Shown: positions 1-7,352 of the stretch, piece by piece
Layout of the letters: each line of letters starts with the position of its first letter
Numbering within the stretch: position 1 is the first letter of the stretch
NCBI GenBank assembly: GCA_900551115.1
Contig: URUY01000009.1
Coordinates: 50,152-114,151 of the forward strand
Origin: an uncultured Lachnospiraceae bacterium
GTDB taxonomy: Bacteria; Bacillota; Clostridia; Lachnospirales; Lachnospiraceae
Length of the DNA: 64,000 nucleotides
Reading direction: 5' to 3'
Translations under genes and position numbers: made by a program
Notes under the pieces: generated by a model
Told to the model about the DNA's origin: nothing
Database searches by the model: none
Seen by the model: the letters and a program-made list of their open reading frames with translations, nothing else

Positions 1-272
1 CCGTACTTTTCATACAGGGATTCATTGATGGTCACAAGGACAATATCACAGCCTATCTGCTGTTCTCTTTTTGCTATCAGCGCCGCAAGCTTCTCTTCTT
101 CTTTCTCCGATAAAACATCCGCATAGTCGTATACTCTCTCTGAAGGTGCTTCGCTGTTTTTTCTGACATATCCGCTTTCTAAAAGCTGGCTTATTCCTAC
201 CACACCCGTTATGACAGCTACGATTCCAAGTATAATGAATAAAACCTTAAAGTATGAAAAAAATTGTTTCAT
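1..272 (-). CDS. TPM-domain (YgcG-like) membrane-anchored protein, partial
   Basis: The gene runs off the left edge, so only the first 90 or so residues are visible. The ATG at 272 is preceded by GGAGGG at good spacing. Residues 1-30 form one hydrophobic segment (FFSYFKVLFIILGIVAVITG), which would act as a signal anchor. After a short linker comes VYDYADVLSEKEEEKLAALI, then a stretch on a protein that 'cannot' be completed here, with CDIVLVTINES. This is the characteristic start of TPM domains (YgcG/TPM_phosphatase family), usually an extracytoplasmic domain of uncertain biochemical role. It follows the zinc-ribbon gene at 292 on the same strand with only about 20 bp between, so the two probably form one operon. 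The family assignment is good; the C-terminal architecture is unknown. Confidence 0.75.
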   Translation of the reverse strand, partial: MKQFFSYFKVLFIILGIVAVITGVVGISQLLESGYVRKNSEAPSERVYDYADVLSEKEEEKLAALIAKREQQIGCDIVLVTINESLYEKY

Positions 273-291
273 AGTATCGTTTCCCTCCTGT

Positions 292-1281
292 TTACAGCAT
301 CAGTAAAAGCTGGCGTATCATCAGCAATATGGCAAATACAGAACCAAATACGGTTGCGCCGTAGCCCCATACTTTTTTTGCCGAAACAGGAACCTTACCG
401 ATTACCTTGCCTGTCTGCCCGTTGATATGGAATCTGTAATCTGTCCCCTTATACTTATAATTATAAATCCACACGGGAAGCAATGCATAATTGGTATCCG
501 TTCTTGAAAGCGACACCTGATTGTTCTGCGCGCTTCTAAGCCCTGTATACCCGCTTATGCTTTGCCGTAAAATGGACTCCGCGTCCTGCTTTGCCTTTCC
601 CACAGCTCTCTGTTCACTTGCCAGGGCATCCGCATTGTAGCGTTCTGCAAAGAAACCGGACATATATTCTTCCTTGAAGGCTTCAAGAGCCTTATAATCA
701 TATGGCTCCATTAAATCCATGGTAGTATCCGGCATGGCATCAGAAGCATCCACAGGCATCTTATCAAAATCCACTTCCATATCCCTGACGATATGGTATA
801 CGCTTGTCTCGGTATATTCCCTGTCACCGCTTCTCCAGGTACGGATTTTGTTGCCTTCCCCATCATAATAGCCTCTGACATGGTAATCATACATCCAAAA
901 CGGAACATACATACCGGACATGGAATCAAGCTTTACCTCTGACAGGAAATCACCCGGCGCAAAAACACAGGCTTTAAACTTATCACGCATCAGCTTTTTT
1001 GTCATTTCCTTGCTGAAAACAAACGGCACAATCAGCTGGGGTTGATATTCACCTGAAACTCTTTCGTCAAAAATAATATAATTGTCACAATAAGGACATT
1101 TAGAGGCAGAGGTAAAGTCATTTACCGTAAGGGCACCGCCGCAGTTAATGCAGGCCGTTAAAGACTGCTCCTCCGTTGTTTTTTCCTCACTTTCAATACT
1201 GTCACAATAAGGACAGTACATTTTATGACGCTCCGGACTGTATACTACATTTCCGCCGCAGTTTTTGCATTTGAATATCAT
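292..1281 (-). CDS. Zinc-ribbon protein with C-terminal membrane segment
   Basis: 329 aa. The N-terminus has two CxxC-type zinc ribbons: CKNCGG with CPYC (residues 5-26), then CINCGG with CPYC (about 44-65). The middle is a soluble domain of about 200 residues that I do not recognise as an enzyme. A single hydrophobic helix (about 303-325, VFGSVFAILLMIRQLLLML) ends the protein, so it is probably tail-anchored with the ribbons in the cytoplasm. Proteins of this layout are annotated as TFIIB-type zinc-ribbon proteins and often sit next to TPM-domain or SPFH genes. The TPM gene is immediately downstream, and a related pair (SPFH plus zinc ribbon) lies near 37 kb. Function unknown. Confidence 0.7.
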   Translation of the reverse strand: MIFKCKNCGGNVVYSPERHKMYCPYCDSIESEEKTTEEQSLTACINCGGALTVNDFTSASKCPYCDNYIIFDERVSGEYQPQLIVPFVFSKEMTKKLMRDKFKACVFAPGDFLSEVKLDSMSGMYVPFWMYDYHVRGYYDGEGNKIRTWRSGDREYTETSVYHIVRDMEVDFDKMPVDASDAMPDTTMDLMEPYDYKALEAFKEEYMSGFFAERYNADALASEQRAVGKAKQDAESILRQSISGYTGLRSAQNNQVSLSRTDTNYALLPVWIYNYKYKGTDYRFHINGQTGKVIGKVPVSAKKVWGYGATVFGSVFAILLMIRQLLLML

Positions 1282-1296
1282 AGCTTCTCCTCTCTG

Positions 1297-2415
1297 CTAA
1301 TATATAATGGTATTTCTTCCTGATTCTTTTCCCATAAGCAGCTTCTTATCCGCTTCTACAATACAATAATCTATGCTTTTGTCAGGGTTATATTCCATCA
1401 GACCATAGGTCATGGTAATACGGATGCTTTCATCCTCCCACTGAAACTCTGTCCCTCTTATTTTTTGCTGAAGTCTGGTAAGATAATAGTAAGCATCCTC
1501 CCCCGACACATTATCGAATACAAAAAGAAATTCTTCACCGCCCCATCGTGCTACGCGGCCCTTATCCGCCATAAACTGCATGAGCTGATACGCAACCTGT
1601 TTTAAAACAATATCGCCACAGTCATGTCCGTATTTATCATTGACCTTTCCAAAAAAATCTATATCGCCAACCGCTACACAGATCCCCTGATTGTTTTCTT
1701 CTTTTCTGTTCCCGGTAAGTCCCTCTAAATAATCCATCATGCTTTTTCTGTTTACAAGCCCTGTCAGCGGATCTTCAGAATCAAAACGCTTCAATCTGCC
1801 TGCCATCTCTGCCATCTTTTCCTGCATCCTTTTACCGTCTTCGGAAACCTTTGCAAAACAGGAAAACAGTTCAAAAAATATAACAATCAAATTGATAATC
1901 CGGAAACTGATTTCCACACCCTGCGTCATTCCGTAAAGCGGTTGATGAACCTTGGTAAAGCAAAGCAAAACAATTCCCAGCACACATAACATCGCTGTTT
2001 GCATTATTTTCTGCCTGATACTGCAGTTACCCACAGAAAATACCAGCGCTGCCATGACAAATATAAAATTCTGTACCCCGCAGTTAAAGCCAAACATAAA
2101 AACAAAGCCCAAAATAAAAGCCGTCATCAGGAAATAATTGAACACAAGCAATTTCACCGGCTTTATCCTATAGCTCATATAAAAACTGAAACAATATGCA
2201 AAAAAACAAGGCATGGAAACGGCAAAAATTGCAATTTTATCCGTTATGTATACCATAAGCAGCAATACCAGAAAATAGATGCACATGATTGCAAAATGCG
2301 TTCTCAGTATTGTGCCGCTCTGTTCGCCACATTCCTCCTGCTCCTGTCCTTTTTGTTTACTCACCCTGTCAAAACCGGCCTGCGCCCGTTCTTTTGGTTT
2401 TTTCATTATGTGCAT
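1297..2415 (-). CDS. Membrane-bound diguanylate cyclase (GGDEF)
   Basis: About 372 aa. The N-terminal half has some six hydrophobic helices (roughly residues 38-205), followed by a linker and a C-terminal GGDEF domain. The active-site loop reads RWGGEEFLFVF. The substrate-binding region DPLTGLVNRKSMMDYL and the metal-site segment VGDIDFFGKVNDKYGHDCGD are canonical, so active synthesis of cyclic di-GMP is expected. The RxxD inhibitory site five residues before GGEEF is not present (MADK instead), suggesting weak product inhibition. The start is uncertain. I prefer the in-frame ATG at 2415, about 10 nt after AAGGGG; ATG at 2406 (MKKPKE) is the alternative. The sensory input through the membrane region is unknown. 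Confidence 0.85.
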   Translation of the reverse strand: MHIMKKPKERAQAGFDRVSKQKGQEQEECGEQSGTILRTHFAIMCIYFLVLLLMVYITDKIAIFAVSMPCFFAYCFSFYMSYRIKPVKLLVFNYFLMTAFILGFVFMFGFNCGVQNFIFVMAALVFSVGNCSIRQKIMQTAMLCVLGIVLLCFTKVHQPLYGMTQGVEISFRIINLIVIFFELFSCFAKVSEDGKRMQEKMAEMAGRLKRFDSEDPLTGLVNRKSMMDYLEGLTGNRKEENNQGICVAVGDIDFFGKVNDKYGHDCGDIVLKQVAYQLMQFMADKGRVARWGGEEFLFVFDNVSGEDAYYYLTRLQQKIRGTEFQWEDESIRITMTYGLMEYNPDKSIDYCIVEADKKLLMGKESGRNTIIY

Positions 2416-2551
2416 GCCATGCAAGCCCCTTATATTTTATTGTAGCCTTTTCTCCCCTTCAGCATTACAACATATTTTGATTTATTATACCAAAATATGA
2501 GAAAATATGCAATGAAAAACGGACCGCTTCCCCTATAGCCGCCCGCTTTTT

Positions 2552-2779
2552 TTAATTCATTCTGTTTCCTATTTGTTTTGCAACATATCTTCCGGATATA
2601 TGAGTATGAAAGAAGGACTGTGCTGCCTCCGTTCTCCTCCACTCATACCATACCTGCTCCGGCACATCATAAAACTGCCAAATCTCGCCGCCTGAACAGA
2701 ATTCCAGTTCCAGTATTGCACAAAGCGCATCGTACCCTGCACTGGCAATTCCGTCTATTACTGTCTTGCTTCTTGTCAC
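2552..2779 (-). CDS. KTSC-domain protein
   Basis: 75 aa. It reads as a complete KTSC domain: SKTVIDGIASAGYDA, then LELEFCSGGEIWQFYDVPEQ, then a C-terminal AAQSFFHTHISGRY segment matching the family's S-x-G-xx-x-x-x-I ending. KTSC is a small domain found at the C-terminus of some lysyl-tRNA synthetases and as stand-alone proteins; its exact role is not established. The start is a GTG with GGGGGAG about 6 nt upstream, which is more convincing than any ATG. It is monocistronic, between the diguanylate cyclase and a secreted protein. Confidence 0.75.
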   Translation of the reverse strand: MTRSKTVIDGIASAGYDALCAILELEFCSGGEIWQFYDVPEQVWYEWRRTEAAQSFFHTHISGRYVAKQIGNRMN

Positions 2780-2800
2780 CCAGCTCCCCCTGTTGTCCCG

Positions 2801-3328
2801 CTAACTGAACTTATGTCCATCTGTGACATTATCCAAGAACAGGTAACTGCCATTTATGTACGCATAATGTGTACAGCAGACACGATAGGTTTTTCCCAGC
2901 TCAACAGTATAGCTGTTGCAGCTGCCTGAAAAAGCATATGTATCTGTGGCGCTACCACCTGCGGACGTAGCGATTGTATTCCAGAATATGCCGTTTTTTT
3001 CCTGTACCTCAATATCCTTTACCCCTATTTGTGTTGCCTCGGCATTGCTTCCGGTAACAAATTCCATATGCAGATAAGTACTGTCCACATAGGCCATTCT
3101 GATTGCGCAATTGGTCAGCATCACCTCACGCGCATTTCCGTTTGCTTCCAAATCATATAACCCGCCAAACACATTTTCATCTGCAATATCAAGAGAAAGA
3201 CCGTCCGACCTGATCATCTCCATAACATCTGCGCCCACGGTTTCTGCCGCCATGGCACCCATGGGATTCATTCCCAAACACAGCATGACTGCAAGCACCA
3301 TGCATAATACTCTTCTCTTTTTCTTCAT
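2801..3328 (-). CDS. Secreted protein of unknown function
   Basis: 175 aa when started at the ATG at 3328, which has GAAGGAG seven bases upstream; a TTG six codons earlier would overlap that RBS. The N-terminus is a standard signal peptide: lysines and arginines, the hydrophobic core VLCMVLAVMLCLGMNPMG, and a likely cleavage after AMAA. The mature part of about 145 residues is polar and rich in Thr, Tyr, Asn and Gly (for example YTVELGKTYRVCCTHYAY), suggestive of a small beta-sandwich. No catalytic motif or anchor is visible, so release from the cell is inferred. Not matched to a known family. Confidence 0.6.
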   Translation of the reverse strand: MKKKRRVLCMVLAVMLCLGMNPMGAMAAETVGADVMEMIRSDGLSLDIADENVFGGLYDLEANGNAREVMLTNCAIRMAYVDSTYLHMEFVTGSNAEATQIGVKDIEVQEKNGIFWNTIATSAGGSATDTYAFSGSCNSYTVELGKTYRVCCTHYAYINGSYLFLDNVTDGHKFS

Positions 3329-3480
3329 ACGTTTTCTCCTTCGCAAAATGTAAAGTAATAAGGGGTCTCCCCTGTTTCCCTCCTTTCTTCTTTTCTCACC
3401 CCTCTATATATGTAAATGTATTTAGCAAGCTAAAACGTAACAAAAAATTTTATATATCGTCAATATATTCCATTATATCT

Positions 3481-4449
3481 TTATTTATTATCTATATATT
3501 GCATATTTTTAACTATTTTAACCAGTTCTTCCATCATGCCTTCACCGCTTACTGTATACAACTCATTTTTTTCCCAAAAGCAAATCATATTTTCTTCCTC
3601 ATACCGGTAAAAAAAGCATTCTCTGTTTCCTACGGTTTTCTGCTCAACAAATTCCGCTTCCTTGCTTACTACCTCCTGCCATGCGCTTTCGTCCTCATAT
3701 CTTTCTACCCAGATTTCTACCTGACTGCCGGATATTTCACCGTCCTTGTAAACAGCCAGCACCAGGTCTGCCATATTATCCTTCCAACAGGAAATGCGGG
3801 CAAGCTCCATGCCTTCCGGTATGTATGCAGGTATGCATATCTGCTCTGACAGGTATGCAGGCAGCTCTTCCCACGAAGCATACTGTTTTTCTTCAGCAGC
3901 AACAAATCCCATATCTTCTCCCATACTGCCCGAATCTTCTGCTCCTTCTCCTGTAACAAAAAAGCTTCTGCCCGTAGTGCTTTGGGATATCAGCTCAAAG
4001 AAACTCTTTTTAGCTGTAGCATAGGTTCCGATATTCAGGGCTGTAAACAGCATAAGAACCGCCGCTGCCGTAGCCGCCATATAGTGCAGCACTTTTTTTA
4101 TGCGCGCCTTCTGTCCGGCTTCTTTCTTTTTTGTTCCCGGCATTTTTCGGCTTATTTTTTCTTTTTCGGTCTTCTCTCTTTCTGGTTTCTCTTCTCCGGG
4201 TTTCTCTTTTTCTGTTTTCTCTTCTCCTGCTTCCGGTCTTTCTGTTATCTCCGGCAGATACCATTTTTCAAAACGTGAGTATGCTTTTTCTGCCGTAAAA
4301 TATTCCCTGTCCGGTGTTCCTTCCAGCCTGTCCAACAAATTCACTATAGCTTCTATTTCCTCAGAATCACATTCTTCTTCAGATGCTTCCTCCTGATACC
4401 ATGCAAGTCTTTTTTTCAGTTCTTCTATCAGCCGTCCCTTTTCTTCCAT
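3481..4449 (-). CDS. DUF4367-type membrane protein, probable anti-sigma partner
   Basis: 322 aa from the ATG at 4449, which has GGAGGG four bases upstream. The N-terminal cytoplasmic part (1-75) contains acidic helices. It is followed by a very charged Lys/Glu linker (about 75-120) of repeated EKPGEEK/EKTEKEK-like units. One transmembrane helix follows (about 125-146, YMAATAAAVLMLFTALNIG). The extracytoplasmic part ends in a DUF4367-like domain that finishes with YTVSGEGMMEELVKIVKNM. The gene lies 29 bp downstream of an ECF sigma factor on the same strand. In Clostridia such single-pass DUF4367 proteins commonly act with the adjacent sigma factor. The anti-sigma role is inferred from position and topology only. 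Confidence 0.6.
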   Translation of the reverse strand: MEEKGRLIEELKKRLAWYQEEASEEECDSEEIEAIVNLLDRLEGTPDREYFTAEKAYSRFEKWYLPEITERPEAGEEKTEKEKPGEEKPEREKTEKEKISRKMPGTKKKEAGQKARIKKVLHYMAATAAAVLMLFTALNIGTYATAKKSFFELISQSTTGRSFFVTGEGAEDSGSMGEDMGFVAAEEKQYASWEELPAYLSEQICIPAYIPEGMELARISCWKDNMADLVLAVYKDGEISGSQVEIWVERYEDESAWQEVVSKEAEFVEQKTVGNRECFFYRYEEENMICFWEKNELYTVSGEGMMEELVKIVKNMQYIDNK

Positions 4450-4478
4450 CTTTCCCTCCAAGCTTAAGCATTTTTACC

Positions 4479-4973
4479 TTAGCTTTGCACACCTGTCAGT
4501 TTTTCCCTCATCTTCCTGCGGATTCTGCTCAGCTTCATGCGCACATTTTCCTCCGAAGTCCCTAATTGTGCCGCAATTTCCGCCCCGCTGTAACCCTCCA
4601 GATAATACCTTTGAATCAATTGGCTGTCATCCTCTGAAAGCGCCCACCGCATCAGCATCTGCCATTCCACTATTTCATAATCACCACGGACACAGGGCAT
4701 ACCTTCCGAATCCTCTAATGTTTCCAGCGATACTGCACTGTTTTCCATCTGCCTCCTGCTGTTTCTGAAGATATAATTTGCCGTTTTATACAGCCATCCT
4801 GCCGGATTGGGATGCTCATACAGCTTTTCCCTGCATCTGTATGCCTCACAATAAGCTTCCTGTACAATGTCCTCAATTACATTATCTGTTCCGCCCATTC
4901 TTCTTACATATTTATAAAGTGCCTCATAAGTATTATCATAAAAATCCCGAAATACATCTTCTCTGCAACACAT
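4479..4973 (-). CDS. ECF-type RNA polymerase sigma factor
   Basis: 164 aa, the usual ECF length. Region 2 is visible as FRDFYDNTYEALYKYVRRMGG followed by VIEDIVQEAYCEAYRC. Region 4 is YYLEGYSGAEIAAQLGTSEENVRMKLSRIRRKMRE, a clear helix-turn-helix that recognises the -35 element. The ATG at 4973 is preceded by GAGGCGG. It is transcribed together with the downstream DUF4367 membrane protein. The regulon cannot be told from the window. Confidence 0.88.
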   Translation of the reverse strand: MCCREDVFRDFYDNTYEALYKYVRRMGGTDNVIEDIVQEAYCEAYRCREKLYEHPNPAGWLYKTANYIFRNSRRQMENSAVSLETLEDSEGMPCVRGDYEIVEWQMLMRWALSEDDSQLIQRYYLEGYSGAEIAAQLGTSEENVRMKLSRIRRKMREKLTGVQS

Positions 4974-5067
4974 TCTGCCGCCTCTTCCTGCAATTCATCT
5001 ATAATAAACAAGCCACCTCCATGCGCCCTGCGCACTTTGGCGGCTCTATTCCCCCTTGATTTGCCGT

Positions 5068-5481
5068 TCATTTGATAACATAACCGGCTATATAATCCAA
5101 ACACCGTTTCAACAGACGGTCTCTCTGCTCCTTGCTGCAGTTAACCAGATACCTGTCCAAGTCAAAATCCTCCATTTTCTTTCCTACCAGCAGATATGTA
5201 GGATCGATATTCAGCTTTTCATATAAAATTCTGACCTTTTCTATTGTAAGTCCTGCATTTCCGCTTTCCAGTTTTCTGTAATGGTCATCAGACACATCCA
5301 GGATTTCCGCGAACGCAGCCTGTGATTTTCCGAGATTCTCCCGCATAACCTTCAATCTGGTACCTATTTCAATATTACCGTCCTTTTTCGCCCTGCCCAT
5401 AGTGGTATCAACCTCTCTAATTTCTTCTATCATACCAACATAAGAAAGGGCGCAATAGCGCACGAAGTAACCATTTTTCAT
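5068..5481 (-). CDS. XRE-family transcriptional regulator
   Basis: About 137 aa. A Cro/CI-type helix-turn-helix is clear: IGTRLKVMRENLGKSQAAFAEILDVSDDHYRKLESG, ending in LTIEKVRILYEKLNIDPTYLL. A C-terminal helical tail of about 40 residues follows. Several in-frame starts exist. The ATG at 5481 has TAAGG at the best spacing; ATGs at 5433 and 5400 are possible and would give a more standard XRE N-terminus. It is not in an obvious operon, and its target is unknown. Confidence 0.75.
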   Translation of the reverse strand: MKNGYFVRYCALSYVGMIEEIREVDTTMGRAKKDGNIEIGTRLKVMRENLGKSQAAFAEILDVSDDHYRKLESGNAGLTIEKVRILYEKLNIDPTYLLVGKKMEDFDLDRYLVNCSKEQRDRLLKRCLDYIAGYVIK

Positions 5482-5551
5482 GCACATTGCACCCTTATTT
5501 ACTATTTGCAAAGCAGCGTCCCTATATACGGGGCCTTCTCTTTTTTTTATT

Positions 5552-5986
5552 TTATATAATATAATTACAGCTGTTTTCCTCCTGCCATTCTACCAAATCA
5601 GCCAATGTAACCGTATCCACCACTCCTCTGATGGCATCATCCAGCTTTTTCCACAAAATCAGTGTTGCGCAGCAATCCTGTCTGTCACACCGGTTTACAC
5701 TATCCTCCAAACAGGATACCGGTGCCAGACTGCCTTCTGTCAGTCTCAAAATAGCACCTACCGTATAGTCCTTAGGTTCCCTTGTAAGCCTGTATCCTCC
5801 CTGGGGTCCGCGGGTGCTTTTTACAAATCTCGCTTTATGCAGCGCAGACATAATCTGTTCTAAATATTTATCCGAAAGATACTGTCTTGCCGCTATATCC
5901 CGGATACTGATTGGATTGCCATCGTCATGTATGGCAAGGTCTACCATCAATCGCAGGGCATACCTGCCTTTTGTGGAAATTTTCAT
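5552..5986 (-). CDS. Rrf2-family regulator (IscR/CymR-like)
   Basis: 144 aa starting at MKISTKGRYALRLMVDLA, the hallmark Rrf2 N-terminus. The winged helix continues as ISIRDIAARQYLSDKYLEQIMSAL and RGPQGGYRLTR. In the effector region there is a cysteine cluster (CLEDSVNRCDRQDCC, about residues 92-106) arranged like the Fe-S ligands of IscR, whereas CymR lacks these. A sensor of Fe-S or redox status is therefore more likely than a cysteine regulator. The ATG at 5986 has AAGGTG about nine bases upstream. No isc/suf genes are nearby, so the target is unknown. Confidence 0.85.
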   Translation of the reverse strand: MKISTKGRYALRLMVDLAIHDDGNPISIRDIAARQYLSDKYLEQIMSALHKARFVKSTRGPQGGYRLTREPKDYTVGAILRLTEGSLAPVSCLEDSVNRCDRQDCCATLILWKKLDDAIRGVVDTVTLADLVEWQEENSCNYII

Positions 5987-6092
5987 AAATTTCAACACCT
6001 TCCTTTTGCGCTTATTCTATCACAGACAAAGTCTTTGAGCGTTAATTTGCTGCTCCCACTTACTACCGCTCATTGTATCATATATTACTGTA

Positions 6093-6150
6093 CAAAAAAA
6101 GCCTGCAATGCATATTTCCTATTATTTTTATAGGAAACCTCAATGCAGGC
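6093..6150 (-). terminator. Rho-independent terminator of the mannoside operon
   Basis: On the minus strand a long stem (GCCTGCATTG with its complement, plus an inner arm TTTCCTAT/ATAGGAAA) is followed by a run of seven T. It lies just after the stop of the GH76 gene. Confidence 0.85.
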
Positions 6151-6165
6151 AAAAACCTGCCTGTC

Positions 6166-7284
6166 CTATCGGACAAGCAGGCATGCAATTTCAGCGGTAC
6201 CGCTGTGGGTGAGAAGCAGACGGTCATAGTCATCCTCTCCCCGCCAGCCGGTTATATAATCGTGTGGCAAAAGCCCTGTTTCATTCCGGTAATGCGCTGC
6301 TGCGTAAGTAAGGGAATCTTCCAGCGTCTTTATAAAAGGCTCTGCCTTGTCTGCATCCAGCCTTGAAAGAGCATCATATCCTTCCGCCAGTATGGCAACA
6401 AACCATACGAAATCCTTGTAATAGCTTAATCCTGTCTTTTCATCCCGGCGTAAAAATGCCTCATGGGCAGCCTTTGCCGTTAAAAAGGCATCCTCTCTGT
6501 ATTCCTCCTTTTGTGTCAGCTCATACAGCAGTAAATCAGCCAGTATCATGCTGCCGGAATTATAGCTGTACAAATCCTTATTGACCTCTCCCGCCATGCG
6601 GACACCGTTACAAATCAGCGTATGGATACCATTGTAATAAATCTTTGTTTCCGCATCCTGAGTCTTTTTACAAAAATCGTAGAAACGGAATGCCCAGTCA
6701 AGATACCCCTCTTTTCCGGTCAGTTTATGCAACAGGGCATTTATGATGATACAGCAGGCATTGGCAGAAAGTCCTCTTTCTAACTCCTGCTCCGTTCCGG
6801 CATCGGTCAGACCGTTTTCATTCCATACAAGCCCGCCCAGCTCGTCATTCCAGCCTGTATAAATATAATTTACGATTTTTTCCGCTTCCTGCAGATATTC
6901 ATCCTTCTTAAATACCTCGTAAGCAAAAAGATAGTTTCTTGCCACCCAGATATTGTCATCAAAAAAGCATGGACCATGACCGCCGCCTGCATTCTCTCCT
7001 CTTTCGGAATGGTACTTTATCAGGCCTTCCCGCATTTTTGCATCATCAGCCCTGTAATAAGCAAACCCTTCCACTGCTTTTTCATAGAATGGCAGCCACT
7101 TTTTTGCTCCGGTCTTTACCAGACGGTAAAGCATACCTGTTGTTGCAAAGTAGGACCATAAAAAACAGCTTTCCCTGTCCGTCTCTTTTACAGGTACATA
7201 CTCTTTAAAGCATACACCTTCCTTTTGTATCAAAAACGCATCTATTACTGTACTGCATAGTTTTTCCGCCTCTGTAAGCTGCAT
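6166..7284 (-). CDS. GH76-like alpha-mannanase, cytoplasmic
   Basis: 372 aa from the ATG at 7284, which has GGAGGG upstream. The (alpha/alpha)6-barrel pattern of GH76 is visible. CFFDDNIWVARNYLFAYEVF carries the adjacent Asp pair expected for the catalytic residues of this family. Later come YIYTGWNDELGGLVWNENG and GLSANACCIIINALL. No signal peptide is present, so it should act inside the cell on imported oligosaccharides rather than on mannan outside. It is the last gene of the operon. GH76 members are endo-alpha-1,6-mannanases or related alpha-mannosidases; the exact linkage cannot be read from sequence. GH88/GH105-type hydrolases share the fold but have different motifs. Confidence 0.75.
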   Translation of the reverse strand: MQLTEAEKLCSTVIDAFLIQKEGVCFKEYVPVKETDRESCFLWSYFATTGMLYRLVKTGAKKWLPFYEKAVEGFAYYRADDAKMREGLIKYHSERGENAGGGHGPCFFDDNIWVARNYLFAYEVFKKDEYLQEAEKIVNYIYTGWNDELGGLVWNENGLTDAGTEQELERGLSANACCIIINALLHKLTGKEGYLDWAFRFYDFCKKTQDAETKIYYNGIHTLICNGVRMAGEVNKDLYSYNSGSMILADLLLYELTQKEEYREDAFLTAKAAHEAFLRRDEKTGLSYYKDFVWFVAILAEGYDALSRLDADKAEPFIKTLEDSLTYAAAHYRNETGLLPHDYITGWRGEDDYDRLLLTHSGTAEIACLLVR

Positions 7285-7299
7285 GATACCCTCCAATCT

Positions 7300-7309
7300 G
7301 AAACGTTTC
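7300..7309. promoter_or_regulatory. Small palindrome GAAACGTTTC upstream of GH76 gene
   Basis: A perfect 10-bp palindrome lies 16 bp ahead of the GH76 start codon, next to its RBS. It resembles half-sites of LacI/CcpA operators but lacks the two extra spacer bases of a cre site. Could be an internal operator or chance. Confidence 0.3.
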
Positions 7310-7352
7310 CGCTTTTTTATTTATCAAAGCATTCCTGCTCCGTTTTCCATCC

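Noticed and set aside
1999..2500. Overlapping plus-strand frames across the diguanylate cyclase start
   Set aside because: Antisense shadows of the membrane region; His/Cys-rich translations and no RBS.
7300..7309. CcpA cre site
   Set aside because: The palindrome is two bases too short for the cre consensus; kept only as a low-confidence palindrome.
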